A stretch of 7,011 nucleotides of DNA from Phycisphaeraceae bacterium (GCA_028281215.1 JANQKH010000910.1:1-7011), one strand, 5' to 3'. Shown: positions 1 to 6,888, counted from the stretch's first letter. Notes: generated from the letters alone by a model not told the origin. Numbers and translations: made by a program.

Positions 1-470
1 CGCATGACCTCGGCGTCGTCGCGGAAAACGCTGACGTCGTCGCCGTGATGTACGCCGGCCGCGTGGTCGAGTACGGCTCCGTGCACGACATCTTTAAGAA
101 TCCATTGCACCCCTACACGCAAGGTCTGTTCAAATCGATGCCGCGTCTGGGCGAAGAGAAACACCGCCTCGACGTCATCCCTGGCAACGTCCCCAACCCC
201 GCCAACTTCCCCACCGGCTGCCCCTTCCACCCCCGCTGCTCGGCCACCAAGGAAGAAGCCCAAAACGCCAAAGTGGAAGACACGACCGAAGTCGCCATCG
301 CCGGCGACGTCGAACGCCACAACGTCATGCAAACCTGCGTCCACCACGACCCACCGTTACTGGAAGTGGAGGACAAACACTGGGTGGCGTGCCACTTCGC
401 GCCGGGGTATTCAAGCGGGAGGGAAACCGTGCCGGACGTGGCGTATCGGCGGGAGATGGCGACGGTGTGA
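1..470 (+). CDS. Oligopeptide/dipeptide ABC transporter ATPase (DppD/OppD family), C-terminal part
   Basis: This is the end of an ATP-binding subunit of a peptide (Opp/Dpp-type) importer, which hydrolyses ATP on the cytoplasmic face of the inner membrane. The frame is open from base 3 and begins [20 protein letters not shown], the switch (H-loop) histidine and following segment typical of the family. Walker A, Q-loop, signature and Walker B lie upstream of the window. Next comes the oligopeptide transporter C-terminal domain: [16 protein letters not shown] (GCPFHPRC at 216-239), then a Cys at 336-338 and HWVACHF with a Cys at 390-392. In studied relatives four such cysteines hold a [4Fe-4S] cluster. 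Here 32 residues separate Cys2 from Cys3, against about 6 in E. coli OppD. The tail after the last Cys runs about 25 residues to a TGA at 468-470. Permease and binding-protein genes are not visible. The family is certain; DppD versus OppD or OppF, and the ligand, cannot be decided. Confidence 0.95.
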   Translation, partial: HDLGVVAENADVVAVMYAGRVVEYGSVHDIFKNPLHPYTQGLFKSMPRLGEEKHRLDVIPGNVPNPANFPTGCPFHPRCSATKEEAQNAKVEDTTEVAIAGDVERHNVMQTCVHHDPPLLEVEDKHWVACHFAPGYSSGRETVPDVAYRREMATV

Positions 471-477
471 TGCAACG

Positions 478-924
478 TCACTGTGGCAGCGAAACGTTTT
501 CAAAGTCAAAGTCTCGATTCTCGTGCATAACTCTCCGTGCATCTTGCGCTGCGGCAAGATTGATTTCGGCCTTCTTGGGTATTTGATGTTTCTGTCGACG
601 AATGTGTTTAAGAAAACTGGCTGGCAACTTGAGATAGTAATGATCAACCCAATAGGCAATGGTCTGATTCCAGATCCATACCCCATCAGTCACAAAGGCA
701 TCCTGATAAGGGTGCCCAATAATTGCTTCGTCGAAAGGATCACGCCGAATTGAAGGAATCGCACATTGAACACGTCCGTGACAAAGATAGCGCACAATTT
801 GGCCGTGATCCTTGGGCGCGCGTTGCCATACATTCCCGTCCAACCAATCCAATAAAGCATCTTCAACACCCGGGGGTCGACTGGAAACAACGTAAGGAAC
901 CGCACAGAATTCCAGCTCTGCCAT
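478..924 (-). CDS. Hypothetical protein, 148 aa, unknown function
   Basis: I do not recognise this protein with confidence. It is predicted to be cytoplasmic: there is no signal peptide and no membrane segment. It starts MAELEFCAVP and has an acidic, aromatic N-terminal half (DALLDWLDGNVW). The core, at residues 60-105, has RRDPFDEAIIGHPYQDAF, then TDGVWIWNQTIAYWVDHYY and LPASFLKHI. The tail is basic and then charged. The TDGVWIW-x-YW pattern looks like a genuinely conserved core rather than random translation, and is vaguely reminiscent of small immunity-type proteins, but that is only an impression. The ATG at 924 was chosen because AGTGAG (931-936) lies 6 bases upstream. A TTG at 981, overlapping the preceding stop as TTGA, would add 19 residues. 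It lies 53 bases after the HEAT-like gene on the same strand, so an operon is likely. Its TGA stop (478-480) faces the ABC gene stop across 7 bases. Confidence 0.72.
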   Translation of the reverse strand: MAELEFCAVPYVVSSRPPGVEDALLDWLDGNVWQRAPKDHGQIVRYLCHGRVQCAIPSIRRDPFDEAIIGHPYQDAFVTDGVWIWNQTIAYWVDHYYLKLPASFLKHIRRQKHQIPKKAEINLAAAQDARRVMHENRDFDFENVSLPQ

Positions 925-977
925 GATGGTCTCACTTCGACATTGCGGCGACCCCTTCACCCAGTTGAAATCGTCCC

Positions 978-1643
978 TCAATCCCCCCGCTTCCCAATCT
1001 TCTCGACGGCCTTGTCGATCGAACGTTTGAGTCGCTTGAGTTTTGTCGCTGTTGCCAATTTCCTTAAAGCGGGAATCGATTTGGATGTGCCTATGTCCGA
1101 CAGAATCTTGACGCCTGCGGCTTGAACGAGATCATTCTTGTGACTCAACAGCGGCAAAACATCCTTTTCCACGGCCCCGCCGAGTTTGATCACGGACCTA
1201 ACGCCGCTTCCATCGAAATTCTTGGTTTTTTTGATGATGTGCTCGGCAAGGTACTCCCTTCCGCGCGAGGGGTCCACCCGGAAAAGTGCCGTCAGTGACG
1301 GCATGCCAAACCCGTGAAAGGGGCCGGCAAGTTCGTCGGGGATCATGTTGACCAGCGCATCGGCATCGCTCGGCCTTGCCCAGCGGATGAATGCCTTTCT
1401 TACCGCGTTGCGAAAACCTTTGGGCTCGGTGTCGAGGTAATCCTTCAACAACTCATTGGGATGGTCCTTGGCATCAATCACTTTGGTGTTTCGGCCGTTG
1501 AGCCAATTCAATGCGTGCGTGTTTTTCTGAGACAGATCGACCTTGAGTTGGGCAATCGCATCCGGCAAGGATTCGATCTTGGTTCGCTCCGCATGTGCCG
1601 GTAGCGCAATGGAAAACAGTGAAATGGCGATCAAATATTTCAT
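978..1643 (-). CDS. Secreted HEAT-repeat-like protein, 221 aa
   Basis: This is probably an exported protein built of helical HEAT-like repeats, which usually act as protein-binding scaffolds. The N-terminus MKYLIAISLFSIALPAHAER is a clear Sec signal peptide with likely cleavage after AHA (residue 18). Helical pairs follow, for example residues 79-101 (AVRKAFIRWARPSDADALVNMI). The best HEAT-type unit spans about 145-198: VRSVIKLGGAVEKDVLPLLS, then DLVQAAGVKILSDIGTSKSI and PALRKLAT. The C-terminus is rich in lysine (KLKRLKRSIDKAVEKIGKR). No catalytic motif or lipobox is seen. The start at 1643 is supported both by the signal peptide and by a strong GGGAGG site; an in-frame ATG at 1676 would put 11 extra residues before the signal and is less likely. 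It is followed by the unknown 148-aa gene. The repeat assignment is from pattern only, and the partner is unknown. Confidence 0.8.
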   Translation of the reverse strand: MKYLIAISLFSIALPAHAERTKIESLPDAIAQLKVDLSQKNTHALNWLNGRNTKVIDAKDHPNELLKDYLDTEPKGFRNAVRKAFIRWARPSDADALVNMIPDELAGPFHGFGMPSLTALFRVDPSRGREYLAEHIIKKTKNFDGSGVRSVIKLGGAVEKDVLPLLSHKNDLVQAAGVKILSDIGTSKSIPALRKLATATKLKRLKRSIDKAVEKIGKRGD

Positions 1644-1649
1644 GTCTAA

Positions 1650-1655
1650 CCTCCC
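1650..1655 (-). promoter_or_regulatory. Ribosome binding site of the HEAT-like gene
   Basis: On the minus strand this reads GGGAGG, ending 6 bases before the ATG at 1643. It is the strongest Shine-Dalgarno match in the window, and it settles the start in favour of the one that opens directly on the signal peptide. Confidence 0.75.
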
Positions 1656-1671
1656 GACGTTCAGTCGATAC

Positions 1672-1677
1672 ATCATA
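1672..1677 (-). promoter_or_regulatory. Candidate -10 element for the HEAT-like gene
   Basis: TATGAT on the minus strand matches the sigma-70 type -10 consensus at 5 of 6 positions, and lies 28 bases upstream of the ATG at 1643, leaving room for a short leader with the GGGAGG site. The only good -35 match (TTGTCA, 1700-1705) is 22 bases away, too far for a standard spacer. The surrounding 114-base gap shows nothing else, and no convincing terminator for the esterase gene. Confidence 0.25.
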
Positions 1678-1757
1678 CCTCAAGGGGATCAGCGAGGAAT
1701 GACAATCGATTACAAAGTCAAAGTGTGACGCGCCTATCCTCCACTCCACATCGGTGT

Positions 1758-3461
1758 TTACCGCCTCGCCTTCGACCGCACATAACTCCCCGTCGACTGA
1801 TGCGGCGTCAGCGGCCAATCGTCTGTGCGGAACGGGTACGCCGGCAGTTCCATATTGTTCATCAGACCACCAATCGGCAGGTTGCTCTGCGCGTAACGCA
1901 CGGCGACGGGTTTGCTGACCGAATCGCTCCACACAATGACGGCGCTTTTGTTGCGGTCAACGCGTGCCTGCACATCGCTGTGAAACACCTTGTCTTCGCC
2001 TGCGATGTAGAAGCCGACGGGCACGTCCTTGTTCATCGTTAGCCCCTGCGCGGTTTCCTTCTTGAAGTAAAGCGTGCACTTGTTGCCTTCGATTTCCATC
2101 TTCTCAAAAACGGGGCCTTGCCAGGCGATGGGTTGGTTGCGGGCGCCTTTTTGTTTGTAAACCTCCGCGAGCGCCCAACGGGCCGCGCGTTCGCCGACGG
2201 GTTGTTTGTGGCGGGGGTGGATGTTGCCATCGACGTTTAGATCAAACGATGCGATCAAGCCGGTGTTCGCCGTGCGTTGCCAGACATCGAACTGGATTTC
2301 GCGGACGACGTTGGTGTGATGGTTCATGTCGTACGTCATGCTGCGGCGGTTGGACCAGCCGGCGATCTGGATGATGCCGAACGGCAGGTTGGTGTCGCCG
2401 AACGCGTCGCGGTGCGTGTCGATGACGGCGGGGAAGGTGGCGTAGAACGGCTTCCACGATTCGCCGAAGCTGTTGTTTTCGCCTTGATAGAAAAGCACGC
2501 CACGCACGGAATAGCCGGACAGCGGCGCAATGATGCCGTTGACCATGCCGGCCGGCTGCCGGCCTTTGCCCGGGTTCTGCCGCAGGCGCGGGCGACCCGG
2601 TCGCCGTCCGCCCGGCTTCAATGTTTTGACTTTCGCCTCCCACGCGGCGAGTGCTTTTTCATAGTCGGCCTTCGCGCCGGCTTCGGCGCCGCCGTCGTTC
2701 CATTTCTTCATCGCCTCGGCAAACTTGTCGAAGTAAGGCTGCATCTCCGGAATCTTTTCAAGCCGGTCGCGCGTGACCCAATGTTGCGCCATCGTGCCGC
2801 CCCACGCGGTGTCGATCAAGCCGACGGGGACTTTCAGAAAACGATGCAGCCGTTGGCCAAAGTAGTAACCGACGGCTGTGCAACTGGAAATGTGTTCCGA
2901 CTGACAGGTGAACCATCGGCCCTCGGCGTTGGGATCATCGACGACCGGATAGTCGGCGTTCGGCGTGGGCGATGCGATGTTGGGAATGCGGGCGAAACGA
3001 ATCGCCGGGTAATCCGCCGACGCCATTTCAAGGTTGGCGTCGCGCGTGCCGGCAAGTGTCCACCGCATGTTGCTCTGCCCGCCGCAGATCCAAACCTCAC
3101 CGACAAGCACGTCGCGCACCTGAATCGTTTTGTCACCGGCCGTCGCGGTAAGCGTGCGGTTCTCAAAACTCGCCCTCATCGGTTCAAGCAGCAACTGCCA
3201 ACTGCCCTGCTTGTCGGCTTTGGCATGCACCGTCTGCCCGGCAAACGCCACGCGTACCGCAGCACCCGGCTTCGCCCAACCCCAGATGCGCACCGGCTTG
3301 TCGCGCTGAAGCACCATCCGATCACTGAAAATATTCGCCAGCTTCAACGCCTCAACCTTCACCGCTGGACGCTTTGGCGTCGGAACAAAGTCATCGGCCA
3401 GAACCCAACGCGTGCCACACAGGGCGATCAAAACGACGAGTAAGCGCGACATGAATGACAT
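1758..3461 (-). CDS. Sialate O-acetylesterase-like secreted SGNH hydrolase, 567 aa
   Basis: This is an esterase of the SASA/sialate O-acetylesterase type, expected to remove O-acetyl groups from sialic acid or other acetylated glycans outside the cytoplasm. MSFMSRLLVVLIALCGTRWVLA is a signal peptide. A beta-sandwich-like segment follows (LANIFSDRMVLQRDKPVRIWG, about 41-115), typical of the family. The catalytic domain opens with GEVWICGGQSNM, nucleophile Ser130. Further family blocks are PVGLIDTAWGGTMAQHW (212-228), NGIIAPLSGYSVRGVLFYQGENN (308-330) and NIHPRHKQPVGERAA (413-427), with His415 the likely catalytic base. Between them, at 250-306, is an Ala/Lys/Glu helix followed by a basic, Gly/Pro/Arg-rich linker. 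The start at 3461 has GGAG 7 bases upstream (3469-3472). The residue two before His415 is Asn413, where many relatives have Asp. It is separated by 231 bases from tonB and by 114 from the HEAT-like gene, so it is probably its own unit. The fold is secure; the exact substrate is not. Confidence 0.93.
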   Translation of the reverse strand: MSFMSRLLVVLIALCGTRWVLADDFVPTPKRPAVKVEALKLANIFSDRMVLQRDKPVRIWGWAKPGAAVRVAFAGQTVHAKADKQGSWQLLLEPMRASFENRTLTATAGDKTIQVRDVLVGEVWICGGQSNMRWTLAGTRDANLEMASADYPAIRFARIPNIASPTPNADYPVVDDPNAEGRWFTCQSEHISSCTAVGYYFGQRLHRFLKVPVGLIDTAWGGTMAQHWVTRDRLEKIPEMQPYFDKFAEAMKKWNDGGAEAGAKADYEKALAAWEAKVKTLKPGGRRPGRPRLRQNPGKGRQPAGMVNGIIAPLSGYSVRGVLFYQGENNSFGESWKPFYATFPAVIDTHRDAFGDTNLPFGIIQIAGWSNRRSMTYDMNHHTNVVREIQFDVWQRTANTGLIASFDLNVDGNIHPRHKQPVGERAARWALAEVYKQKGARNQPIAWQGPVFEKMEIEGNKCTLYFKKETAQGLTMNKDVPVGFYIAGEDKVFHSDVQARVDRNKSAVIVWSDSVSKPVAVRYAQSNLPIGGLMNNMELPAYPFRTDDWPLTPHQSTGSYVRSKARR

Positions 3462-3498
3462 AGCTTGTCTCCGTGAGAGGGGGATGCGGGTCGGTCAT

Positions 3499-3504
3499 TT
3501 TATA
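3499..3504 (-). promoter_or_regulatory. Candidate -10 element for the esterase gene
   Basis: On the minus strand GTGTATAAAATG contains TATAAA, 37 bases before the ATG at 3461. No good -35 hexamer lies 16-18 bases upstream (ACGAAA at 17), so this is only a weak promoter candidate. It fits with the 231-base gap and suggests separate expression from the receptor-tonB unit. Confidence 0.25.
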
Positions 3505-3533
3505 CACACCCAACCGATGGTTTTCGTGACGGG

Positions 3534-3550
3534 CATACGACGGACGTATG
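3534..3550. repeat. Short inverted repeat, CATACG-N5-CGTATG
   Basis: Perfect 6-base arms (3534-3539 and 3545-3550) flank ACGGA in the gap between tonB and the esterase gene, about 75-90 bases upstream of the esterase start. It could be an operator or part of a small hairpin. No T-run follows, so it is not a standard terminator. Confidence 0.3.
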
Positions 3551-3625
3551 AACGCCCCAAAGTCACCGCTGGTCAGGCGCATAGCGTCGTCCCCGCCGTC
3601 AACTGGCATGGATTCGTAGCGGTAT

Positions 3626-3685
3626 GGTTGATTGGCGCTGGTTTAGCTATGAAGACCGGCCGGAAGTGGAGATGCCAGATCAACC
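3626..3685 (-). terminator. Possible hairpin after tonB
   Basis: GGTTGATTGGC (3626-3636) pairs with GCCAGATCAACC (3674-3685) over 11 base pairs with one bulged base. The 37-base interior contains the self-complementary CCGGCCGG (3656-3663). It begins 8 bases after the tonB stop, where the receptor-tonB transcript should end. There is no U-tract, so it may be a 3'-end stabilising structure rather than an intrinsic terminator, or chance. Confidence 0.3.
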
Positions 3686-3692
3686 GACCTTT

Positions 3693-4592
3693 CTACTTCA
3701 AGACAAACTGAAACGGAATCGAGATACGGCTGCGAACGGCCATGCCGTTTTGTCGGGCTGGTTGAAATTGACCTTGGCGCGCGGCGTCCAGCGCTGCGGC
3801 GACCAGTCGGCTGAAGCCGGGCGAGCGAAGCACGCGCAGCTGGCCAACCGATCCATCGGCCAACACCTCCACTTCAACCACCACCGTTCCCGCCTCACCT
3901 TTTCGGCGAGAAAGTGACGGGTATTTCGGATGGGGCAGTGACTTGATGTTGATGCCGCGCGTTACGCCGGCAGGTCGGACCGACGCGGTGGGTGACGTCT
4001 TCGGCTGGGCCGGCTCGGTGACTATGTCAAACTGCGGTTCGATGGTCGGCAATGTCAAAGGCCGTTCAAGAGTGATCGATTTGGGATGCAAAGTCGACTC
4101 AGTCGACGCTGAGGTCGAAGCGTTGGAGTGCGCCGGACGATCGTGAATGGACTTTGAAGTGGCGTGAGCCACAGGAATGGTCTGCGTTTGACGTAGGTCG
4201 GGTGCTTGAGCACGGACCGCCGTCTTTGCTTTCTCCATGATTGGTGCGGCATCCGGCGCGTTGAATGATGCGACGGACGTTGGTGCGGGCAACTGTTTTG
4301 AAACCACTGTTGGGGTTGGGGTTGGAGACGGCGCCGGATTCGCCTCCGACGTGGTCGCGGTAATGGGTACGGTCATTGGCCGCAGTTTGAGCTGAACCAC
4401 TTGCTCGCCTTGCCGCAATTGCAATTGCGCGGGTTGCTGCGACGAATTGCTCAGCCCACCAACCTCGATCCAACTCAAGCCGACGAGAAACACCGCGTGC
4501 AGCAACATCGTTCCGCCGACGGCGTACGTCGTCACGGGCGTCGCCGACGATGCGGCGCCGGCTTTGGTCGAACTGATCAGCGGCTTACTCAT
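3693..4592 (-). CDS. tonB: TonB-family energy transducer, 299 aa
   Basis: TonB passes proton-motive-force energy from ExbB/ExbD in the inner membrane to outer-membrane receptors. Counting from the ATG at 4592, a short cytoplasmic N-terminus leads into one membrane helix (about 23-42: TYAVGGTMLLHAVFLVGLSW). Within it T28-x3-H32-x6-L39 corresponds to the Ser-His-Leu positions that couple E. coli TonB to ExbB/D. A long periplasmic stretch follows, rich in Pro, Ala, Thr and Ser (PAPSPTPTPT near 86-95), and low in obvious structure to about 205. The TonB C-terminal domain fills about 213-298: HPKYPSLSRRKGEAGTVVVE, then DGSVGQLRVLRSPGF, FQPA and SRISIPFQFVLK. This domain binds the receptor TonB box. 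The gene follows the receptor stop by 3 bases (TGA GTG ATG), so translation is probably coupled; the GTG at 4595 is an alternative start adding one residue. ExbB and ExbD are not in the window. Confidence 0.93.
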   Translation of the reverse strand: MSKPLISSTKAGAASSATPVTTYAVGGTMLLHAVFLVGLSWIEVGGLSNSSQQPAQLQLRQGEQVVQLKLRPMTVPITATTSEANPAPSPTPTPTVVSKQLPAPTSVASFNAPDAAPIMEKAKTAVRAQAPDLRQTQTIPVAHATSKSIHDRPAHSNASTSASTESTLHPKSITLERPLTLPTIEPQFDIVTEPAQPKTSPTASVRPAGVTRGINIKSLPHPKYPSLSRRKGEAGTVVVEVEVLADGSVGQLRVLRSPGFSRLVAAALDAARQGQFQPARQNGMAVRSRISIPFQFVLK

Positions 4593-4595
4593 CAC

Positions 4596-6728
4596 TCAGA
4601 ATCGAAACTCCAGCCCAAGGACAAAGTTCCGGCCAACCTCATTTGTGCCGGAACCGTGCACGCGATAATCCTTGTCCAGTATATTTTCGATGGCAAGGAA
4701 GACTGTCACATCTGCAGTGACCTCAATGCCGGAACGAACGCTGAAAACTGCATATCCGGGCGTCCCGCCGGGCGGGATACGCTGGGTGTCGCCCAGGTCG
4801 CCCGGAGCAAGTTTGTCGGCCCGATCGGCCAGTAGAGCGGCACCCTCAACCCACCATTGATTGTTGGCGTCATCGAGTCGAACGCCCAACAGGCCTGTGA
4901 TTGGCTGGACGCGCGATGCGTAACCACTGACCAGCGAGGTCGGATCCGAAAGATCCAGAAACGTATCCAATTCGCCTTCAACCCATGCGACGTTGCCAAA
5001 CAGTGTGACCTGCGGGCAGACACGATAACTCGCGGCCAGTTCGATGCCCTGATAATAACCATCGCCGGCATTGACACGGCTGATAATGGTTTCTCCGCCC
5101 GGCGCGATGGCTCCCGTTGGAGCGTCCACGATGGAGTCGCTCACAATGGTGTAGAAGTACGCTGCTTCGGCTGCGAATCCTTCATCACGCATCTTCGTGC
5201 CGATCTCAAACTGAATGTAGTTCTCTTCGTCCAGATTCTCGGCGCCGACCGCCACCGTATTGGTGCGCTGACTCACGTTGGCACTCAGGTCGTGCAGGTT
5301 GGGAGCGCGGAAGCCTTGCGACACGCCGCCGTAAATGTTGACGTGCTCCGGAACCAGGTGGTACACACCGCGAATGGACCCTACCACACCGGTGAAGTCT
5401 TCATCAATCGTGCGGACGCCACTGGTCGCCTGGTCGAGCGCGCGATCCGCCTGCGCCCGCGCGTACGTGAACCGTCCGCCGAGGATCAGGTCCAGTTGAT
5501 CGGTCAGTTTGATTTCGTCCTGGAGAAACAAACCGATGATGTCATATGAGGCGTCGTCGGCCACCGGCCCTTGAATCTGCGGCACCACGGGCCCGCCGAG
5601 GTTCTGCCGCGTTTCGCTCGAATTGACGTTGTCGTGATAAAACTCAAAGCCGTAAGTCAGCAGGCCAATGGACGTATCGGAAGTGGCCTGCGCGGACAGT
5701 CCGATCGTGCCGATTTGCCGGGCTTGGAGATCGCGCCGGCCGCTGCCGCGAATGCGGTCCTGTGTATCAACTTGTTCGTGCCAGGAAAGACTCGCGCTGA
5801 AACTTTCGATGGCACCGCCGATGTTGTCCGCATGAAGTTGCGCATAGATCAGCCGACGGTCCATATCCAGGTCGCGTTGCAGGTCGGAACCCACGGTTGT
5901 TCCGCTGAAACTCTCCGAAAACACTGTGGAGTGCGTGCGCGGCACGTTGTTCTGCTGGACCTGTTGATACGCGAACACCAGTTGCGTGTCCGGTGTGAAA
6001 AAGTATTCGGTCTTGAAATCGACATCCCATTCGTCATAGCCGGTGTTGGGCTTTTCACCACTGCCTGCTCGCAATGTGCCGAACCATTTGCCGGTCGCGC
6101 CGAAAAGGACACCAAACTTGTCGTCGATCGTCGCGCCGACTTCCGCTCGGGCAATGTGTGAATCCTCCGCGCTGGCAATGCGGTACAGACCCTTTCCGAA
6201 AAAGCTCGTGCCTTGCCCGAAGTCGAACGGTGAGATTGTTCGCGCGTTTACCGTGCCGCCGACGGCGTCGGAGCCGTACAACACCGAACTCGGCCCCTTC
6301 ACCACTTCAAACGAATCGATCGAATAGGGGTCAACCGTGTTCCAGAATTGAATCGGCCCTGCTCGAAACGTTGAATTGTTCAGGCGAATCCCGTCAATCA
6401 GGAAAAGATTGCGAAACCCGGTGATACCGCGAATGAAAGGTGAACCCTGACCCGGCGACGTCTTCTGAATCATCAAGCCGGGGATTTCTCGCAAGGCATC
6501 AGGCGTCTGTTTGATTTGCCGTCCCGCCAGATCATCGGCGCCGACAATGCCGAGGCTGTAAGGCGTATCAAATGCCGGCTTCTCGCCGCGTGTCGCCGTG
6601 ATGACGATGGGATTTGCAGTGCCCGCATCCACGATCTTCGCATCACCTGCACCTTCACCATCAGCCGCGTGAAGCCCCACCGTTCCAATCCACAATGCGG
6701 CGGCAACACAAACTACCCATCTGAACAT
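4596..6728 (-). CDS. TonB-dependent outer-membrane receptor, heme/hemoglobin-receptor-like, 710 aa
   Basis: A 22-strand beta-barrel importer for a scarce ligand, powered by TonB. A signal peptide (MFRWVVCVAAALWIGTVGLHA, cleavage near 21-22) is followed by a TonB box-like PIVITATR (40-47). The plug domain spans about 50-165, with DALREIPGLMIQ, SPFIRGITGFRNLFLIDGIR and VVKGPSSVLYGSDAVGGTVN. The barrel follows and ends in FVLGLEFRF with the terminal Phe needed for outer-membrane assembly. GFRAP (472-476) and DKDYRVHGSGTNEVGRNF (685-702) recall TonB-dependent heme/hemoglobin receptors, and RIPPGGTPGY (650-659) also fits that group as I remember it. The NPDL-like box after FRAP is degenerate (AENLDEE, 496-502), so the ligand could be different. 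Length is normal for the class. GGGAG ends 8 bases before the ATG at 6728. It is the first gene of a unit with tonB. Receptor identity is certain; ligand is inferred. Confidence 0.95.
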   Translation of the reverse strand: MFRWVVCVAAALWIGTVGLHAADGEGAGDAKIVDAGTANPIVITATRGEKPAFDTPYSLGIVGADDLAGRQIKQTPDALREIPGLMIQKTSPGQGSPFIRGITGFRNLFLIDGIRLNNSTFRAGPIQFWNTVDPYSIDSFEVVKGPSSVLYGSDAVGGTVNARTISPFDFGQGTSFFGKGLYRIASAEDSHIARAEVGATIDDKFGVLFGATGKWFGTLRAGSGEKPNTGYDEWDVDFKTEYFFTPDTQLVFAYQQVQQNNVPRTHSTVFSESFSGTTVGSDLQRDLDMDRRLIYAQLHADNIGGAIESFSASLSWHEQVDTQDRIRGSGRRDLQARQIGTIGLSAQATSDTSIGLLTYGFEFYHDNVNSSETRQNLGGPVVPQIQGPVADDASYDIIGLFLQDEIKLTDQLDLILGGRFTYARAQADRALDQATSGVRTIDEDFTGVVGSIRGVYHLVPEHVNIYGGVSQGFRAPNLHDLSANVSQRTNTVAVGAENLDEENYIQFEIGTKMRDEGFAAEAAYFYTIVSDSIVDAPTGAIAPGGETIISRVNAGDGYYQGIELAASYRVCPQVTLFGNVAWVEGELDTFLDLSDPTSLVSGYASRVQPITGLLGVRLDDANNQWWVEGAALLADRADKLAPGDLGDTQRIPPGGTPGYAVFSVRSGIEVTADVTVFLAIENILDKDYRVHGSGTNEVGRNFVLGLEFRF

Positions 6729-6735
6729 GCTTCGG

Positions 6736-6747
6736 ACTCCCTGGAGT
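6736..6747 (-). promoter_or_regulatory. Palindrome covering the receptor ribosome binding site
   Basis: On the minus strand ACTCCAGGGAGT has perfect 5-base arms with a 2-base centre, and its right arm contains the GGGAG Shine-Dalgarno that serves the ATG at 6728. As RNA it could form only a 4-pair stem with a CAGG loop, which is weak; as DNA it could be a small operator. Its position is suggestive but its length allows chance. Confidence 0.35.
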
Positions 6748-6888
6748 TATTTGGTAAAGACATCGCGCTCGAAAGTGGTCACGATTATGGTGAGCCGAAT
6801 TCCGATCCACGCAGGATTTGCAGTGCATGCCCGGTGGCGCTGCGGCTTCCAAATCAACTCACGCGTCGGTAAGGGATTTTGTTGTGGG

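Noticed and set aside
501..1724. Two copies of CAAAGTCAAAGT (501-512 and 1713-1724)
   Set aside because: A single 12-base match is expected by chance in 7 kb, one copy is inside a coding region, and the flanks do not match.
2277..3443. Long plus-strand open frame of 388 codons opposite the esterase gene
   Set aside because: It is antisense to a gene with clear family motifs; its translation is rich in Arg, Val, Ala and Asp with no recognisable domain, as expected from a GC-rich reverse frame.
3624..3917. Plus-strand frame of 97 codons overlapping the tonB end
   Set aside because: Most of it is antisense to the conserved TonB C-terminal domain, and it has no recognisable content or ribosome site.
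4857..6161. Plus-strand open frames of 230 and 196 codons opposite the receptor gene
   Set aside because: Both lie wholly inside the receptor coding region, which has plug and barrel motifs along its length; their products show no domain or signal peptide.
6661..6852. Minus-strand frame of 63 codons overlapping the receptor start, with a Cys/His-rich segment (MHCKSC) suggesting a metal-sensing leader peptide
   Set aside because: There is no ribosome site before either possible start, it runs out of frame into the signal peptide region, and the Cys/His content may be chance.
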